From Spirochaetota bacterium (lineage in GTDB: Bacteria > Spirochaetota > Spirochaetia > Treponematales > Treponemataceae), in the NCBI GenBank assembly GCA_023443865.1, contig JAEZST010000022.1, forward strand, positions 124,001-188,000: a stretch of DNA of 64,000 nucleotides, read 5' to 3'. How positions within the stretch are numbered: the first letter of the stretch is position 1; every line of letters starts with the position of its first letter. The position numbers and the translations under genes are program-made. The notes beneath the pieces were generated by a model. That model was given only the letters and a program-made list of their open reading frames with translations, did no database searches and had not been told where the DNA came from. Positions 8,428-16,255 of this stretch are shown here, piece after piece.

Positions 8428-11400
8428 ATGAAAAACGGCGAACCCTTCAGAAACACCGCGCTGGATATCGAGGCGCGGCTCGCGGACCTCTTGTCCCGGC
8501 TCACCCTCGAGGAAAAGATTTCCCTGGTGCCCACCGAGCAGGCGGGCGTCGCTCGGCTCGGCATTAAACCCTACGCCATCGGGGCGGAAGGGGCGCACGG
8601 TTTCGTGGACCGGTCGGGCCCCACGACCACCTTTCCCCAAACCATCGGCCTCGCCGCCTCCTGGGACCGCGGCCTCCTCCGGCGCGTCGGGCGGGTAATC
8701 GGCACCGAGGCACGCGCCTGGCACAACGGCCACGGCGCCTCGGGCTGCCTTTCGCTGTGGTTTCCCACCGTCGACATGGAAAAGGACCCTCGCTGGGGCC
8801 GCACCGAGGAAGGCTACGGCGAGGACCCGTACCTGGCTGGCGAGCTGGCGAGCGAGATTATCCGGGGCGCCCAGGGCGACGACGAACGCTACGTGCTCGC
8901 CTCCTGCGCGCCCAAGCACTTTTTCGCGAACAACAACGAGAAAAACCGCGTGTCCTGCTCCTGCTCGGTAGACCCCCGGAACATGCGCGAATACTACCTG
9001 CTCCCCTTCCGCAGGGCGTTCCTGAAAGGCGGCGCCCGCTCGCTCATGACCGCGTATAACGAGGTGAACGGCATTCCCCTCATGCTGCATCCGGCGGTGC
9101 GCGATATCGTGAAGGGGGAGTGGGGCCTGGCCGGGCGCGGCCATATCGTCACCGACGGGGGCGACGTGGGGCAGACCGTGAACCTGCACGGCTATTTCGA
9201 GACCCACGCCGAAACCGTCGCCGCGGCTTTTCGGGCCGGCGCCGACAGCATGACCGACGTGCCGTCCCTGGTGATTCCCGCGACGCGCGAAGCCCTGGAT
9301 CGCGGCCTCATTTCCGAGGCGGACCTCGACGAGCACGTGGGCAACGTGCTCCGTCTCCGCTTCCGGTTCGGCCACTTCGACCCCGAGGGTACGTGCCCCT
9401 ACGACTCAATCGGCGAAGCGGACATGATGACCGCCGCTTCACGCGCCCTCGCCCGGGAAGCGGCTGCGAAGTGCGCGGTGCTCCTCCAAAACGATAGCGT
9501 ACTTCCGGGGCGGCCGGTGTTGCCCCTCACCGGCGGCCGGCGGGTCGCGGTCATAGGCCCGCTCGCCGATACGGTATATACCGACTGGTACGCGGGCACT
9601 CCCCCGTATCGGGTTAGCCCCCTCGACGGGCTTCGCTCCGCCCTCGGCGACGATGCGGTTCTTTTTGAGAGCGGCCGCGACGAGGTTTCCTTCCGCACCG
9701 CCGACGGCCGCCCCCTTTCCCTTTCGCCCGAGGGCGAGCTCCTGGTCGCTTCCGGCATGGCGCCCTCCCGCTTCGCCCGGGACGACTGGGGCTGGGGCGC
9801 CGCTACGTTACGAAGCCTGGACACGGGAAAATACCTCGAAACGGTTTCGGATATCGACGCGACCCGTCAGCCCGGCGACGACGAGATAGCGGCCATTCGG
9901 GAACGGAAGGTTCGCTCTCCGGTACGGGCCACGGCCGAAACCACCCTCAACTGGTTTATTACCACCCTGTTCAATATTGTCCCCGACGAGGGGGCCGGCT
10001 CCGATGGCGCCGCTTCCGATGGCGCCGGCGATACCGGCGGGGCCGCCGCCAAGGGCGTGCCGGTGTACCTAAAAACCTGGAACGGGGCCGTGCTCCGCCA
10101 CGGGGAAGAAGACGGCCCGGTGACGGTCTCGCGAACGCCGGAGCGGGCCATGCGGTTTTACATGACCGTGGAGCGGTCGGGTAGCGAGGCGGCGGCCCGG
10201 ACCGCGGCGCAGGCGGAGACGGTAGTGGTTTTCGCGGGCAGCAATCCGGTGATCAACGGGAAGGAAGAGATGGACCGGCCCGATCTCGGCCTTCCCCCGT
10301 CCCAGATCGCTCTGATCGAGGCGGTTCGGGCGGTCAATCCGCGCGTCGCCCTCGTCTTGGTCGCGGGCTATCCCTATACGCTCGACCGGCGCGCGCTTTC
10401 GTGCCCCGCCGTACTGTGGACGGCACACGGCATGCAGGAAGGGGGGAACGGCCTCGCGGACGTTTTGACCGGGGCTGCGCCCCCCGCGGGCAAGCTTCCC
10501 CTGACCTGGTACAGAAGCGCCGACGACCTTCCTCCCATGATGGAATACGACGTGTTTTCCTCGGGCGCGACCTACCGCCATTTCACGAAGCCCGTCCTCT
10601 TTCCCTTCGGACACGGCCTGACCTATGCCTCGTTCGAGTGGTCCGATTTCCGTACCGACGCGGCGATTGAGCGGGGAAAGCCCTTCGCGGCCTCGGTAAC
10701 CCTGCGCAACGCGGGAGCGGTCCGCGCGGAAGAGGTGGTCCAGCTCTACGCTTCCTTCGAGGGTTCGCGCCTCAAGCGGCCCGTAAAGGCCCTCGCCGGT
10801 TTCGAGCGCGTGTCACTGGAGGCGGGGGAAAGCCGCCGCGTCACGGTCGCGCTCGACCCCGAGGCTTTGGAAATCTGGGACGTGTCACGGGAGCGTTACG
10901 TCCTTGAAACGGGCCGATGCCGGCTCTTCGCGGGAACTTCCTCCGCGGACGAGCGCTTCTCGGCGACGGTGCCGGTCTTGGGCGAAACGATCCCGAAGCG
11001 CCGATTAGACGGCACGGTGCACGCCTGGAATTACGACGCCTACCGAAACTGCCACCTGCACGAGCGGCGCGGTTCCGACCTGCCGGCGGTTTTCTCGGGT
11101 CCCGCGCCCGCTTTCGCAGCGGGCTACGAGCTGAGTCCCGATCTCTCCGGCCCCGCGCGGGAACCGGGGACCGGCCGCCGTCCCCGCTCTTGGATCGCGT
11201 TCCTGAACGCGGATTTCTCCGTTTCGGGAACCGGCGCCCCGGACGGGGCGGGACAAAGCGGCGCGCGCGAATTTACCGCCCGGATCCTCGCCCGCTCGTC
11301 ACTGTTCGGCGCCCCCCGCCTCGAACTCAGGATCGGCTCGCCCGAAGGGCCCGCGGTCGCGAACATCGCGTTGCCCGTCACCGGCGACAATTGCGCCGTA

Positions 11401-11526
11401 CCCGGAAAATCCCTGCGGGCGCTGTGGACCGGAATCCGAGCGCCGGTGGAAGGCCTTCCCGAAACCGGCGACCTCTACGTTATCCTGAAGGGGGATGTGG
11501 GCATTCAAAGCTTTTCCTTGAAATAG
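8428..11526 (+). CDS. Glycoside hydrolase family 3 enzyme with inserted beta-rich domain and C-terminal CBM6-like domain
   Basis: 1032 residues. GH3 N-terminal barrel (about 20-310) with KHFFANNNE and the nucleophile region GHIVTDGGD; second GH3 domain from about 340, interrupted at about 400-580 by a fascin-like insertion (LDTGKYLETV, then an Ala/Gly/Asp-rich linker and VPVYLKTWNG). Sheet residues VVFAGSNPVINGKEEMDRPD precede a fibronectin-III-like domain (about 755-830). The C-terminus (about 870-1032) resembles a CBM6 jelly roll and ends in LYVILKGDVGIQSFSLK. Such enzymes are exo-acting beta-glucosidases or beta-xylosidases. No signal peptide is visible, which is odd for a protein with a carbohydrate-binding module. 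The exact sugar specificity cannot be told. Confidence 0.92.
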   Translation: MKNGEPFRNTALDIEARLADLLSRLTLEEKISLVPTEQAGVARLGIKPYAIGAEGAHGFVDRSGPTTTFPQTIGLAASWDRGLLRRVGRVIGTEARAWHNGHGASGCLSLWFPTVDMEKDPRWGRTEEGYGEDPYLAGELASEIIRGAQGDDERYVLASCAPKHFFANNNEKNRVSCSCSVDPRNMREYYLLPFRRAFLKGGARSLMTAYNEVNGIPLMLHPAVRDIVKGEWGLAGRGHIVTDGGDVGQTVNLHGYFETHAETVAAAFRAGADSMTDVPSLVIPATREALDRGLISEADLDEHVGNVLRLRFRFGHFDPEGTCPYDSIGEADMMTAASRALAREAAAKCAVLLQNDSVLPGRPVLPLTGGRRVAVIGPLADTVYTDWYAGTPPYRVSPLDGLRSALGDDAVLFESGRDEVSFRTADGRPLSLSPEGELLVASGMAPSRFARDDWGWGAATLRSLDTGKYLETVSDIDATRQPGDDEIAAIRERKVRSPVRATAETTLNWFITTLFNIVPDEGAGSDGAASDGAGDTGGAAAKGVPVYLKTWNGAVLRHGEEDGPVTVSRTPERAMRFYMTVERSGSEAAARTAAQAETVVVFAGSNPVINGKEEMDRPDLGLPPSQIALIEAVRAVNPRVALVLVAGYPYTLDRRALSCPAVLWTAHGMQEGGNGLADVLTGAAPPAGKLPLTWYRSADDLPPMMEYDVFSSGATYRHFTKPVLFPFGHGLTYASFEWSDFRTDAAIERGKPFAASVTLRNAGAVRAEEVVQLYASFEGSRLKRPVKALAGFERVSLEAGESRRVTVALDPEALEIWDVSRERYVLETGRCRLFAGTSSADERFSATVPVLGETIPKRRLDGTVHAWNYDAYRNCHLHERRGSDLPAVFSGPAPAFAAGYELSPDLSGPAREPGTGRRPRSWIAFLNADFSVSGTGAPDGAGQSGAREFTARILARSSLFGAPRLELRIGSPEGPAVANIALPVTGDNCAVPGKSLRALWTGIRAPVEGLPETGDLYVILKGDVGIQSFSLK

Positions 11527-11539
11527 GTAATTGTTTCCA

Positions 11540-11568
11540 TTGTAAAATAAATGGATTTATACCATACT
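11540..11568 (+). promoter_or_regulatory. Possible promoter of the alcohol dehydrogenase gene
   Basis: TTGTAA (11540-11545) and CATACT (11563-11568) with 17-base spacing. The 64-base gap is AT-rich compared with the flanks. A short inverted repeat, CCATT and AATGG (11537-11541 and 11550-11554), overlaps the -35 region. Confidence 0.35.
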
Positions 11569-11590
11569 CTTTCCCAAGAGAGGTACCGCC

Positions 11591-12769
11591 ATGAACAATT
11601 TCACCTTTTCGAGCCCCACGAAGATCGTCTTCGGCCGCGGCGTGGAAACCGGCGTGGGCGAGGAAACGGCCCTGCACTCAAAACGGGTACTGCTTCATTT
11701 CGGCGGCGGAAGCGCCGAACGCTCCGGATTGCTCCCCCGGGTCCGCGATTCCCTGCGGAAAGCCGGCGTGGAATGGGTAGAGCTGGGGGGCGTTCGGCCC
11801 AACCCCCGCATCTCGCTGGTCCGCGAGGGCGTATCCCTTTGCCGGGAAAACGGCCTGGATTTCATCCTTGCCGTAGGCGGCGGGAGCGCGATCGATTCGG
11901 CGAAGGCAATCGCCCTGGGAGTCGGCTACCCGGGCGATCCCTGGGACTTTTACGATTATACGGCAAAGCCGGAGCAAGCCCTGGGCGTTGGCGTGGTGCT
12001 GACCATCCCCGCCGCGGGAAGCGAGTCCAGCACGAGCTCGGTACTTTCCGACGACGAAACGCAGACGAAACGGGGCTGTTCCTCCGAACTGCTCCGGCCC
12101 CGGTTCGCCTTCATGAACCCGGAACTGACCTTCACCCTTCCCGCCTATCAAACCGCCGCCGGCGCCGCGGACATTATGGCCCATATCATGGAGCGCTATT
12201 TCACCAACGCGCGGAACGTCGCGCTCACCGATCGCCTGTGCGAGGCCGCGCTCCGCACGGTGATAGACAACCTGCCGCGGGTTCTCGCCGCGCCCGACGA
12301 CTACGACGCGCGCGCCGAGATCATGTGGGCGGGCTCCATCGCCCATAACGACCTTTTGGGAACCGGTAGGGAAGGGGACTGGGCCTCGCACGGGATCGAG
12401 CACGAACTGAGCGCGCTTTATGACGTGGCGCACGGGGCGGGGCTCGCCGTGGTCTTCCCCGCCTGGATGAAATTCGCGTGGAAGCACGACGTGAGCCGGT
12501 TCGCCCGATTCGCCACCGAGGTTTGGGGCGTGGAGCGCGATTGGCTCGACCCGGAACGCGTTGCCCTGGAGGGAATCCGCCGCCTGGAGGCCTTCTTCTC
12601 CGCTTCGGGGCTTCCCGTGCGGCTGACCGAGCTCGGCATACCGCTTGACCGGCTGGACGAGATGGCCGCCCGCGCGGTGATGAAGGGAAACGGATTTTTG
12701 GGAAAATTCGTGGAGCTGGACGCGCAAGAGGTACGGATTATCCTGCAGTACGCCCTTGCGCCCCGGTAA
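11591..12769 (+). CDS. Iron-containing alcohol dehydrogenase (YqhD/butanol dehydrogenase type)
   Basis: 392 residues. The Rossmann-like domain has GGGSAID (NADP-binding glycine motif, about 96-102) and the helical domain carries the metal ligands D194, H198, H267 and H281, exactly as in YqhD-like enzymes. The family reduces aldehydes to alcohols with NADPH, so a role in fermentative redox balance or aldehyde detoxification is likely. GAGAGG lies before the ATG. The gene converges on the hemerythrin gene with only 6 bases between stops. Confidence 0.93.
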   Translation: MNNFTFSSPTKIVFGRGVETGVGEETALHSKRVLLHFGGGSAERSGLLPRVRDSLRKAGVEWVELGGVRPNPRISLVREGVSLCRENGLDFILAVGGGSAIDSAKAIALGVGYPGDPWDFYDYTAKPEQALGVGVVLTIPAAGSESSTSSVLSDDETQTKRGCSSELLRPRFAFMNPELTFTLPAYQTAAGAADIMAHIMERYFTNARNVALTDRLCEAALRTVIDNLPRVLAAPDDYDARAEIMWAGSIAHNDLLGTGREGDWASHGIEHELSALYDVAHGAGLAVVFPAWMKFAWKHDVSRFARFATEVWGVERDWLDPERVALEGIRRLEAFFSASGLPVRLTELGIPLDRLDEMAARAVMKGNGFLGKFVELDAQEVRIILQYALAPR

Positions 12770-12775
12770 GGGGCC

Positions 12776-13195
12776 TTAGTCCCGAACGCCCCGGTCGCGC
12801 AGCCATTCGGCCCAGGCGTGATCGGACTTGGCGATGTGCTCGAGGAGCCAGGTTCCGAGGAAGCGATAAAAAAGGTAGCCGTCGTCGGGCGAGGCTTGGG
12901 CGAGCAAATGGATTTCCTTGCCCACCTTGGCCACGAAGTCGTCATGCTGTTTCTTGTGGCCCTCGAAGCCCGGGAAGCCGTGCCGCTTCATCAGGCTTTC
13001 TTCCTCGGAAAAGTGGTATTCCGTATAGTCGGTGAGCTGCTTGAGTATCTTCGCCATCTTCAGGGCATACTCGGGGTCGTATTCCTTGATGGTCTGAAAT
13101 ACCGAATCGATGATCGAGATGAGCTTCTTGTGCTGAAGATCCACTTCCATAAAGCCCGTGGCGAGGGAATCGCTCCAGGAAAGAATGTTTACCAT
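12776..13195 (-). CDS. Bacteriohemerythrin, single-domain O2-binding diiron protein
   Basis: 139 residues, the usual size of a stand-alone hemerythrin. All seven diiron ligands are present: H22, H61, E65, H80, H84, H120 and D125 (LQHKKL, YHFSEEE, GHKKQHDDF, LLEHIAKSD). It should bind O2 reversibly in the cytoplasm and may protect O2-sensitive enzymes, such as the hydrogenase encoded 0.7 kb away. There is no Shine-Dalgarno sequence; the -10 box of a strong promoter ends 5 bases before the ATG, so the mRNA may be leaderless. Confidence 0.95.
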   Translation of the reverse strand: MVNILSWSDSLATGFMEVDLQHKKLISIIDSVFQTIKEYDPEYALKMAKILKQLTDYTEYHFSEEESLMKRHGFPGFEGHKKQHDDFVAKVGKEIHLLAQASPDDGYLFYRFLGTWLLEHIAKSDHAWAEWLRDRGVRD

Positions 13196-13200
13196 GGCTT

Positions 13201-13229
13201 ATCATAACGCCCAAGCGCCGCGGTGGCAA
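13201..13229 (-). promoter_or_regulatory. Strong sigma-70-like promoter of the hemerythrin gene, leaderless arrangement
   Basis: On the minus strand TTGCCA (13229-13224) and TATGAT (13206-13201) are 17 bases apart. Five bases then separate the -10 box from the ATG at 13195, so transcription should start at or within a base or two of the start codon. Confidence 0.65.
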
Positions 13230-13263
13230 GCGAAATGCCGACGCCGCCGTTCCTGCGACCCGT

Positions 13264-13746
13264 TTAGCCCGGAAACGTGCTCCCGTTCTTTCGGCGCGCC
13301 CTGATTTCCCCGACGCGCCGCTCGAACAGCTCGCGGTGCCATTCCAGGTGCCGGTAATAGTCGCGTACCAGAAAGTCGAGGGTCAGCTCGCCTTCGGCCG
13401 TCTTCCAGGTCCAGCCGAGGCACCCCTCGTCCATCCGTTCCGCGATATGGAGAAGATACCCGTTATACTCGGTCCAAAGCCTTACGAGGAGCCGGTAGTC
13501 GCACGAGTCGGCCTTTGACGCCCGGAGCCACGCGTCGCCGTCGTAGGCGGGAAACTCGAGTTCCCGCTCAAGCTGGAGGCGCACGAAGCGTTGGTGGTTA
13601 TTCGCCGCCGAATCGACGAGGTGGCCGACCATCTCCGCCAGGGTCCACCGGTCCCCTTCGAGCCGCTCGTGGGCCAGGGTTCGGTGCCGGAGCATGAGGG
13701 CCCGAAAGGCCCTGAGGTTTTTCTTATATTCGTCGATGGGGAACAT
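13264..13746 (-). CDS. DinB-superfamily protein
   Basis: 160 residues. Four-helix DinB/YfiT-like fold with the putative metal-binding His residues in MVGHLVDSAANNHQR and YYRHLEWHRE. Members include thiol transferases (bacillithiol or mycothiol dependent) and damage-inducible proteins; no specific substrate can be assigned. The start at 13746 is chosen because AAAGGAG stands 7 bases before it; the frame stays open further upstream but without such a site. It is a single gene facing away from the hydrogenase gene. Confidence 0.8.
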   Translation of the reverse strand: MFPIDEYKKNLRAFRALMLRHRTLAHERLEGDRWTLAEMVGHLVDSAANNHQRFVRLQLERELEFPAYDGDAWLRASKADSCDYRLLVRLWTEYNGYLLHIAERMDEGCLGWTWKTAEGELTLDFLVRDYYRHLEWHRELFERRVGEIRARRKNGSTFPG

Positions 13747-13860
13747 GGGGACTCCTTTCGGGAGAGTGTATCGCTTTTTCGCCGGCGGGAAAACCGTCGC
13801 CCCGGAACCGGCTCGCGATTCGGTCGGTTCGTCGCGTATCTCCCGCCCGTTTACTCGGGC

Positions 13861-13889
13861 TTGCGAAATCGGTGGGGGCCCTCTATAAT
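13861..13889 (+). promoter_or_regulatory. Sigma-70-like promoter of the [FeFe] hydrogenase gene
   Basis: TTGCGA (13861-13866), 17-base spacer, TATAAT (13884-13889). It places transcription start near 13896 and excludes the in-frame ATG at 13888, which lies inside the -10 box. Confidence 0.65.
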
Positions 13890-13932
13890 GGTAACGCGAA
13901 TGCACCCCATTCCGAATCGGAGGCCCATCCCC

Positions 13933-15177
13933 GTGAAATCATTCGACGAACTGTATTTTGAAGTGCTCGTGCATGCCCTGAAGGATCGCGACGAATCCTA
14001 TCTCGAGCGTTTGGAAGCGCTCAAATCGGACCAGATGGATTGCCTCCTCCACCCGGAGCGTCACCCGGTGGTGGTTTCGACCGGCCCCTGCGATTGCGGG
14101 GAAGCGGAACCCGACTGCAAAAAGGTCTGCGAGTTTCACGCCATTCACCCCGACGAGACCGGGGAGCTGAAAATAGACGAGGCCGCCTGCGTGGGCTGCG
14201 AGCTCTGCGTGGCGGCCTGCCGCGCCCACCGGCTCGCCGCGAGCAAAGACGTGATACCCGCCCTCCGCGCGGTGCGTTGGGGCGGAAAGCCCGCCTTTGC
14301 CCTCGTTGCCCCGGCCTTTCTCGGCCAATTCGGCGAGGCCGTCAGCCCCGGCCGCCTGCGCGCGGCGCTGAAGGCGGCGGGTTTTACGGGAATGATCGAG
14401 GTGGCCCTGCTCGCCGACATGCTTACCCTGAAAGAAGCCCTGGAGTTCGACGCGCACGTCAAGACGGCCACGGACTACCAGCTCACCAGCTGCTGTTGCC
14501 CCATGTGGATCGCCATGATCCGGAAACTCTATCATGGCCTTGTTCCCCACGTTCCCCCCGCCGTGTCGCCCATGATCGCCGCGGGCCGCATGGTGAAGAC
14601 CCTCTATCCCGACGCGGTAACCGTCTTCATCGGCCCCTGCCTGGCGAAGAAATCCGAGGCCCGGGAAAAGGACGTCGCCGACGCGATCGATTACGTTTTG
14701 ACCTTCCAGGAGATGAAGGACGCCTTCGCGATCCTCGAGCTCGATCCCGCGTCTTTCGAGGAAGACGACCGCGAGCACGCTTCCCGCGCGGGGCGCATCT
14801 ACGCCTACGCGGGCGGGGTGAGCGAGGCGGTGGCCGGGACGGTGGAACGGGTCCGCCCCGGGCGCGCCATTCCGGTCACGACCTGCGCGGCCAGCGGCGT
14901 TCCCCAGTGCAAGGCCATGGTCGCCGATATCGTCTCCGGCAAGGGCGGGGCGAACTTTTACGAGGGCATGGGCTGCGTGGGCGGCTGCGTGGGAGGGCCG
15001 CGGGCGATCATACCCAAGGAGGACGGCCGGCGCAACGTGGCGCGGTACGGCGACGAATCGGTGCATCCGACTCCCATCGATAACCCGTACGTGGTGGAAC
15101 TCCTCGGGAAGCTCGGGTTCGACACCATCGAGAAATTGCTGGAAGAAAGCGATATTTTTACGCGCACCCTGGAATAG
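13933..15177 (+). CDS. [FeFe] hydrogenase catalytic subunit, group-B-like
   Basis: 414 residues from a GTG start preceded by GGAGG at 9 bases. N-terminal ferredoxin-like part with a CDC...C...C cluster and CVGCELCVAAC. H-cluster motifs follow in order: TSCCCPMW (L1), FIGPCLAKKSEA (L2) and EGMGCVGGCVGGP (L3), so all four H-cluster cysteines are present. The TSCCCPMW and GGCVGGP variants are those of the poorly studied group B enzymes of anaerobes rather than the bifurcating HydA. It catalyses H2 evolution or uptake with ferredoxin-type carriers, probably in the cytoplasm. No maturase (HydEFG) or partner subunits are nearby. Confidence 0.92.
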   Translation: MKSFDELYFEVLVHALKDRDESYLERLEALKSDQMDCLLHPERHPVVVSTGPCDCGEAEPDCKKVCEFHAIHPDETGELKIDEAACVGCELCVAACRAHRLAASKDVIPALRAVRWGGKPAFALVAPAFLGQFGEAVSPGRLRAALKAAGFTGMIEVALLADMLTLKEALEFDAHVKTATDYQLTSCCCPMWIAMIRKLYHGLVPHVPPAVSPMIAAGRMVKTLYPDAVTVFIGPCLAKKSEAREKDVADAIDYVLTFQEMKDAFAILELDPASFEEDDREHASRAGRIYAYAGGVSEAVAGTVERVRPGRAIPVTTCAASGVPQCKAMVADIVSGKGGANFYEGMGCVGGCVGGPRAIIPKEDGRRNVARYGDESVHPTPIDNPYVVELLGKLGFDTIEKLLEESDIFTRTLE

Positions 15178-15217
15178 TCCCGCGCGCCCGCCTCGCGCCC
15201 AAAACGGGCGGGCGACC

Positions 15218-15246
15218 TTGCCACCTGCGTAAAAGGCCCCTATACT
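15218..15246 (+). promoter_or_regulatory. Sigma-70-like promoter of the sugar-sensing locus, leaderless arrangement
   Basis: TTGCCA (15218-15223), 17 bases, TATACT (15241-15246). Seven bases separate the -10 from the GTG start at 15254, and no Shine-Dalgarno is present. Confidence 0.6.
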
Positions 15247-15253
15247 GTTCCGC

Positions 15254-16255
15254 GTGAAGTTTCCCGTAAGAATAGCCCTCGCCGTGACGGGGGCCCTATC
15301 CGTCATTTCCCTCTCCGCCTCGCTCATGCTGCTGCGCGGTTTGCTCTCCCAGGGCGATACTGCCCCGGGCTCGGCCCGCTTTCATCTTGCCCTGTTCGTG
15401 CCCCGCGACGGGGGCTCCTTTTTCGAGACCCTCGCCGAGGGCGCCCTCCAGGCCGCGGCTGAAAACGACGCGGCCCTTTCCATCCATTATCTCGGTCCCG
15501 ATTCGCTTTCCCTCGAGTTCGCGTCCCTGCTCGGCGCCGACGGTATCGCCGTGTGCCCGGGCGGCTCCGAGGTGGAGGAACGCGTCGGGCTCGAATCGAT
15601 CTCCGCCGCGGGATTGCCCCTGGTATTGATAAACCGTTCCGTTCCCTCCGACCTGCCGCGCCCCTTCGTCGGGGTTAACAATTACGACTGGGGTAAACGG
15701 GCGGGCTCCTTCGTGGAAAGTTCCCTTCGCAGGCCCGGAACGCTGGCGGTTATTTACAGCGACAAGGCTCCCTCGGTCCTCGCCGAGCGCGAGCTTTTCG
15801 AGATGGGCCTGAACCAGGCCCTGGGAGAGGGGAGGGCAAGCCGGCTCGGCGGCTCGGCCGAAACGCCCATCGCCTCGTGGAAAACCGGATTGAACCCCCA
15901 GGACGCCGAGCATATCGTCTACGAAATCGTGCACGGGACCCCCGATCTGTCGGGCGTGATCTTCACCGACGAGCACGATACCGTCGCGGGCTGTCAGGCC
16001 CTGATCGACCTCAATTTGGTCGGCCGCATCTCCATCGTCGGCGCCGGGTCGCAGAAGGCGATCGAGGATTACGTGAGAAAGGGAATCATGGCCGGCTCCG
16101 TGGTGGTGGACCCGTCCGTGATCGGCCAAACGGCGATCAATTCCCTGGTGGAGCTTTGCGCCACGGGCTATACCTCCAATTCCGTCGATACGGGCATTTC
16201 CGTGATCGAGCGGGAAACCCTGGCGCGCTCCCGCGTCGCGAGGACCCGCAAATGA
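15254..16255 (+). CDS. Membrane-anchored periplasmic sugar-binding protein, probable sensor partner of the downstream kinase
   Basis: 333 residues. An uncleaved-looking membrane segment (about 6-29) is followed by a type-1 periplasmic-binding fold (PBP-4/XylF/RbsB-like; FVPRDGGSFFETLAEGALQA at the start, VIFTDEHDTVAG and GAGSQKAIEDYVRKGIMAGSV later). There is no lipobox. The stop overlaps the kinase start (ATGA), so the two are translated together. The order binding protein, LytS/YesM-like kinase, YesN-like regulator is that of the XylFII-LytS-YesN D-xylose sensing system of clostridia, so this protein most likely binds a pentose or related sugar and signals through the kinase rather than serving transport. 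Confidence 0.85.
   Translation: MKFPVRIALAVTGALSVISLSASLMLLRGLLSQGDTAPGSARFHLALFVPRDGGSFFETLAEGALQAAAENDAALSIHYLGPDSLSLEFASLLGADGIAVCPGGSEVEERVGLESISAAGLPLVLINRSVPSDLPRPFVGVNNYDWGKRAGSFVESSLRRPGTLAVIYSDKAPSVLAERELFEMGLNQALGEGRASRLGGSAETPIASWKTGLNPQDAEHIVYEIVHGTPDLSGVIFTDEHDTVAGCQALIDLNLVGRISIVGAGSQKAIEDYVRKGIMAGSVVVDPSVIGQTAINSLVELCATGYTSNSVDTGISVIERETLARSRVARTRK

Noticed and set aside
10000..10050. Repeated GCx-GATGGCGCC-like units in the GH3 gene as a possible DNA repeat
   Set aside because: They encode an Ala/Gly/Asp/Ser linker inside the protein; a short coding repeat, not a separate element.
11526..11563. Rex-type redox operator before the alcohol dehydrogenase
   Set aside because: Only one half resembles the TTGTGAA/TTGTTAA half-site; the other half does not match.
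13591..13932. Upstream in-frame extension of the [FeFe] hydrogenase
   Set aside because: It would run through the promoter (TTGCGA-17-TATAAT) and the DinB gene on the other strand; GGAGG before the GTG at 13933 marks the start.
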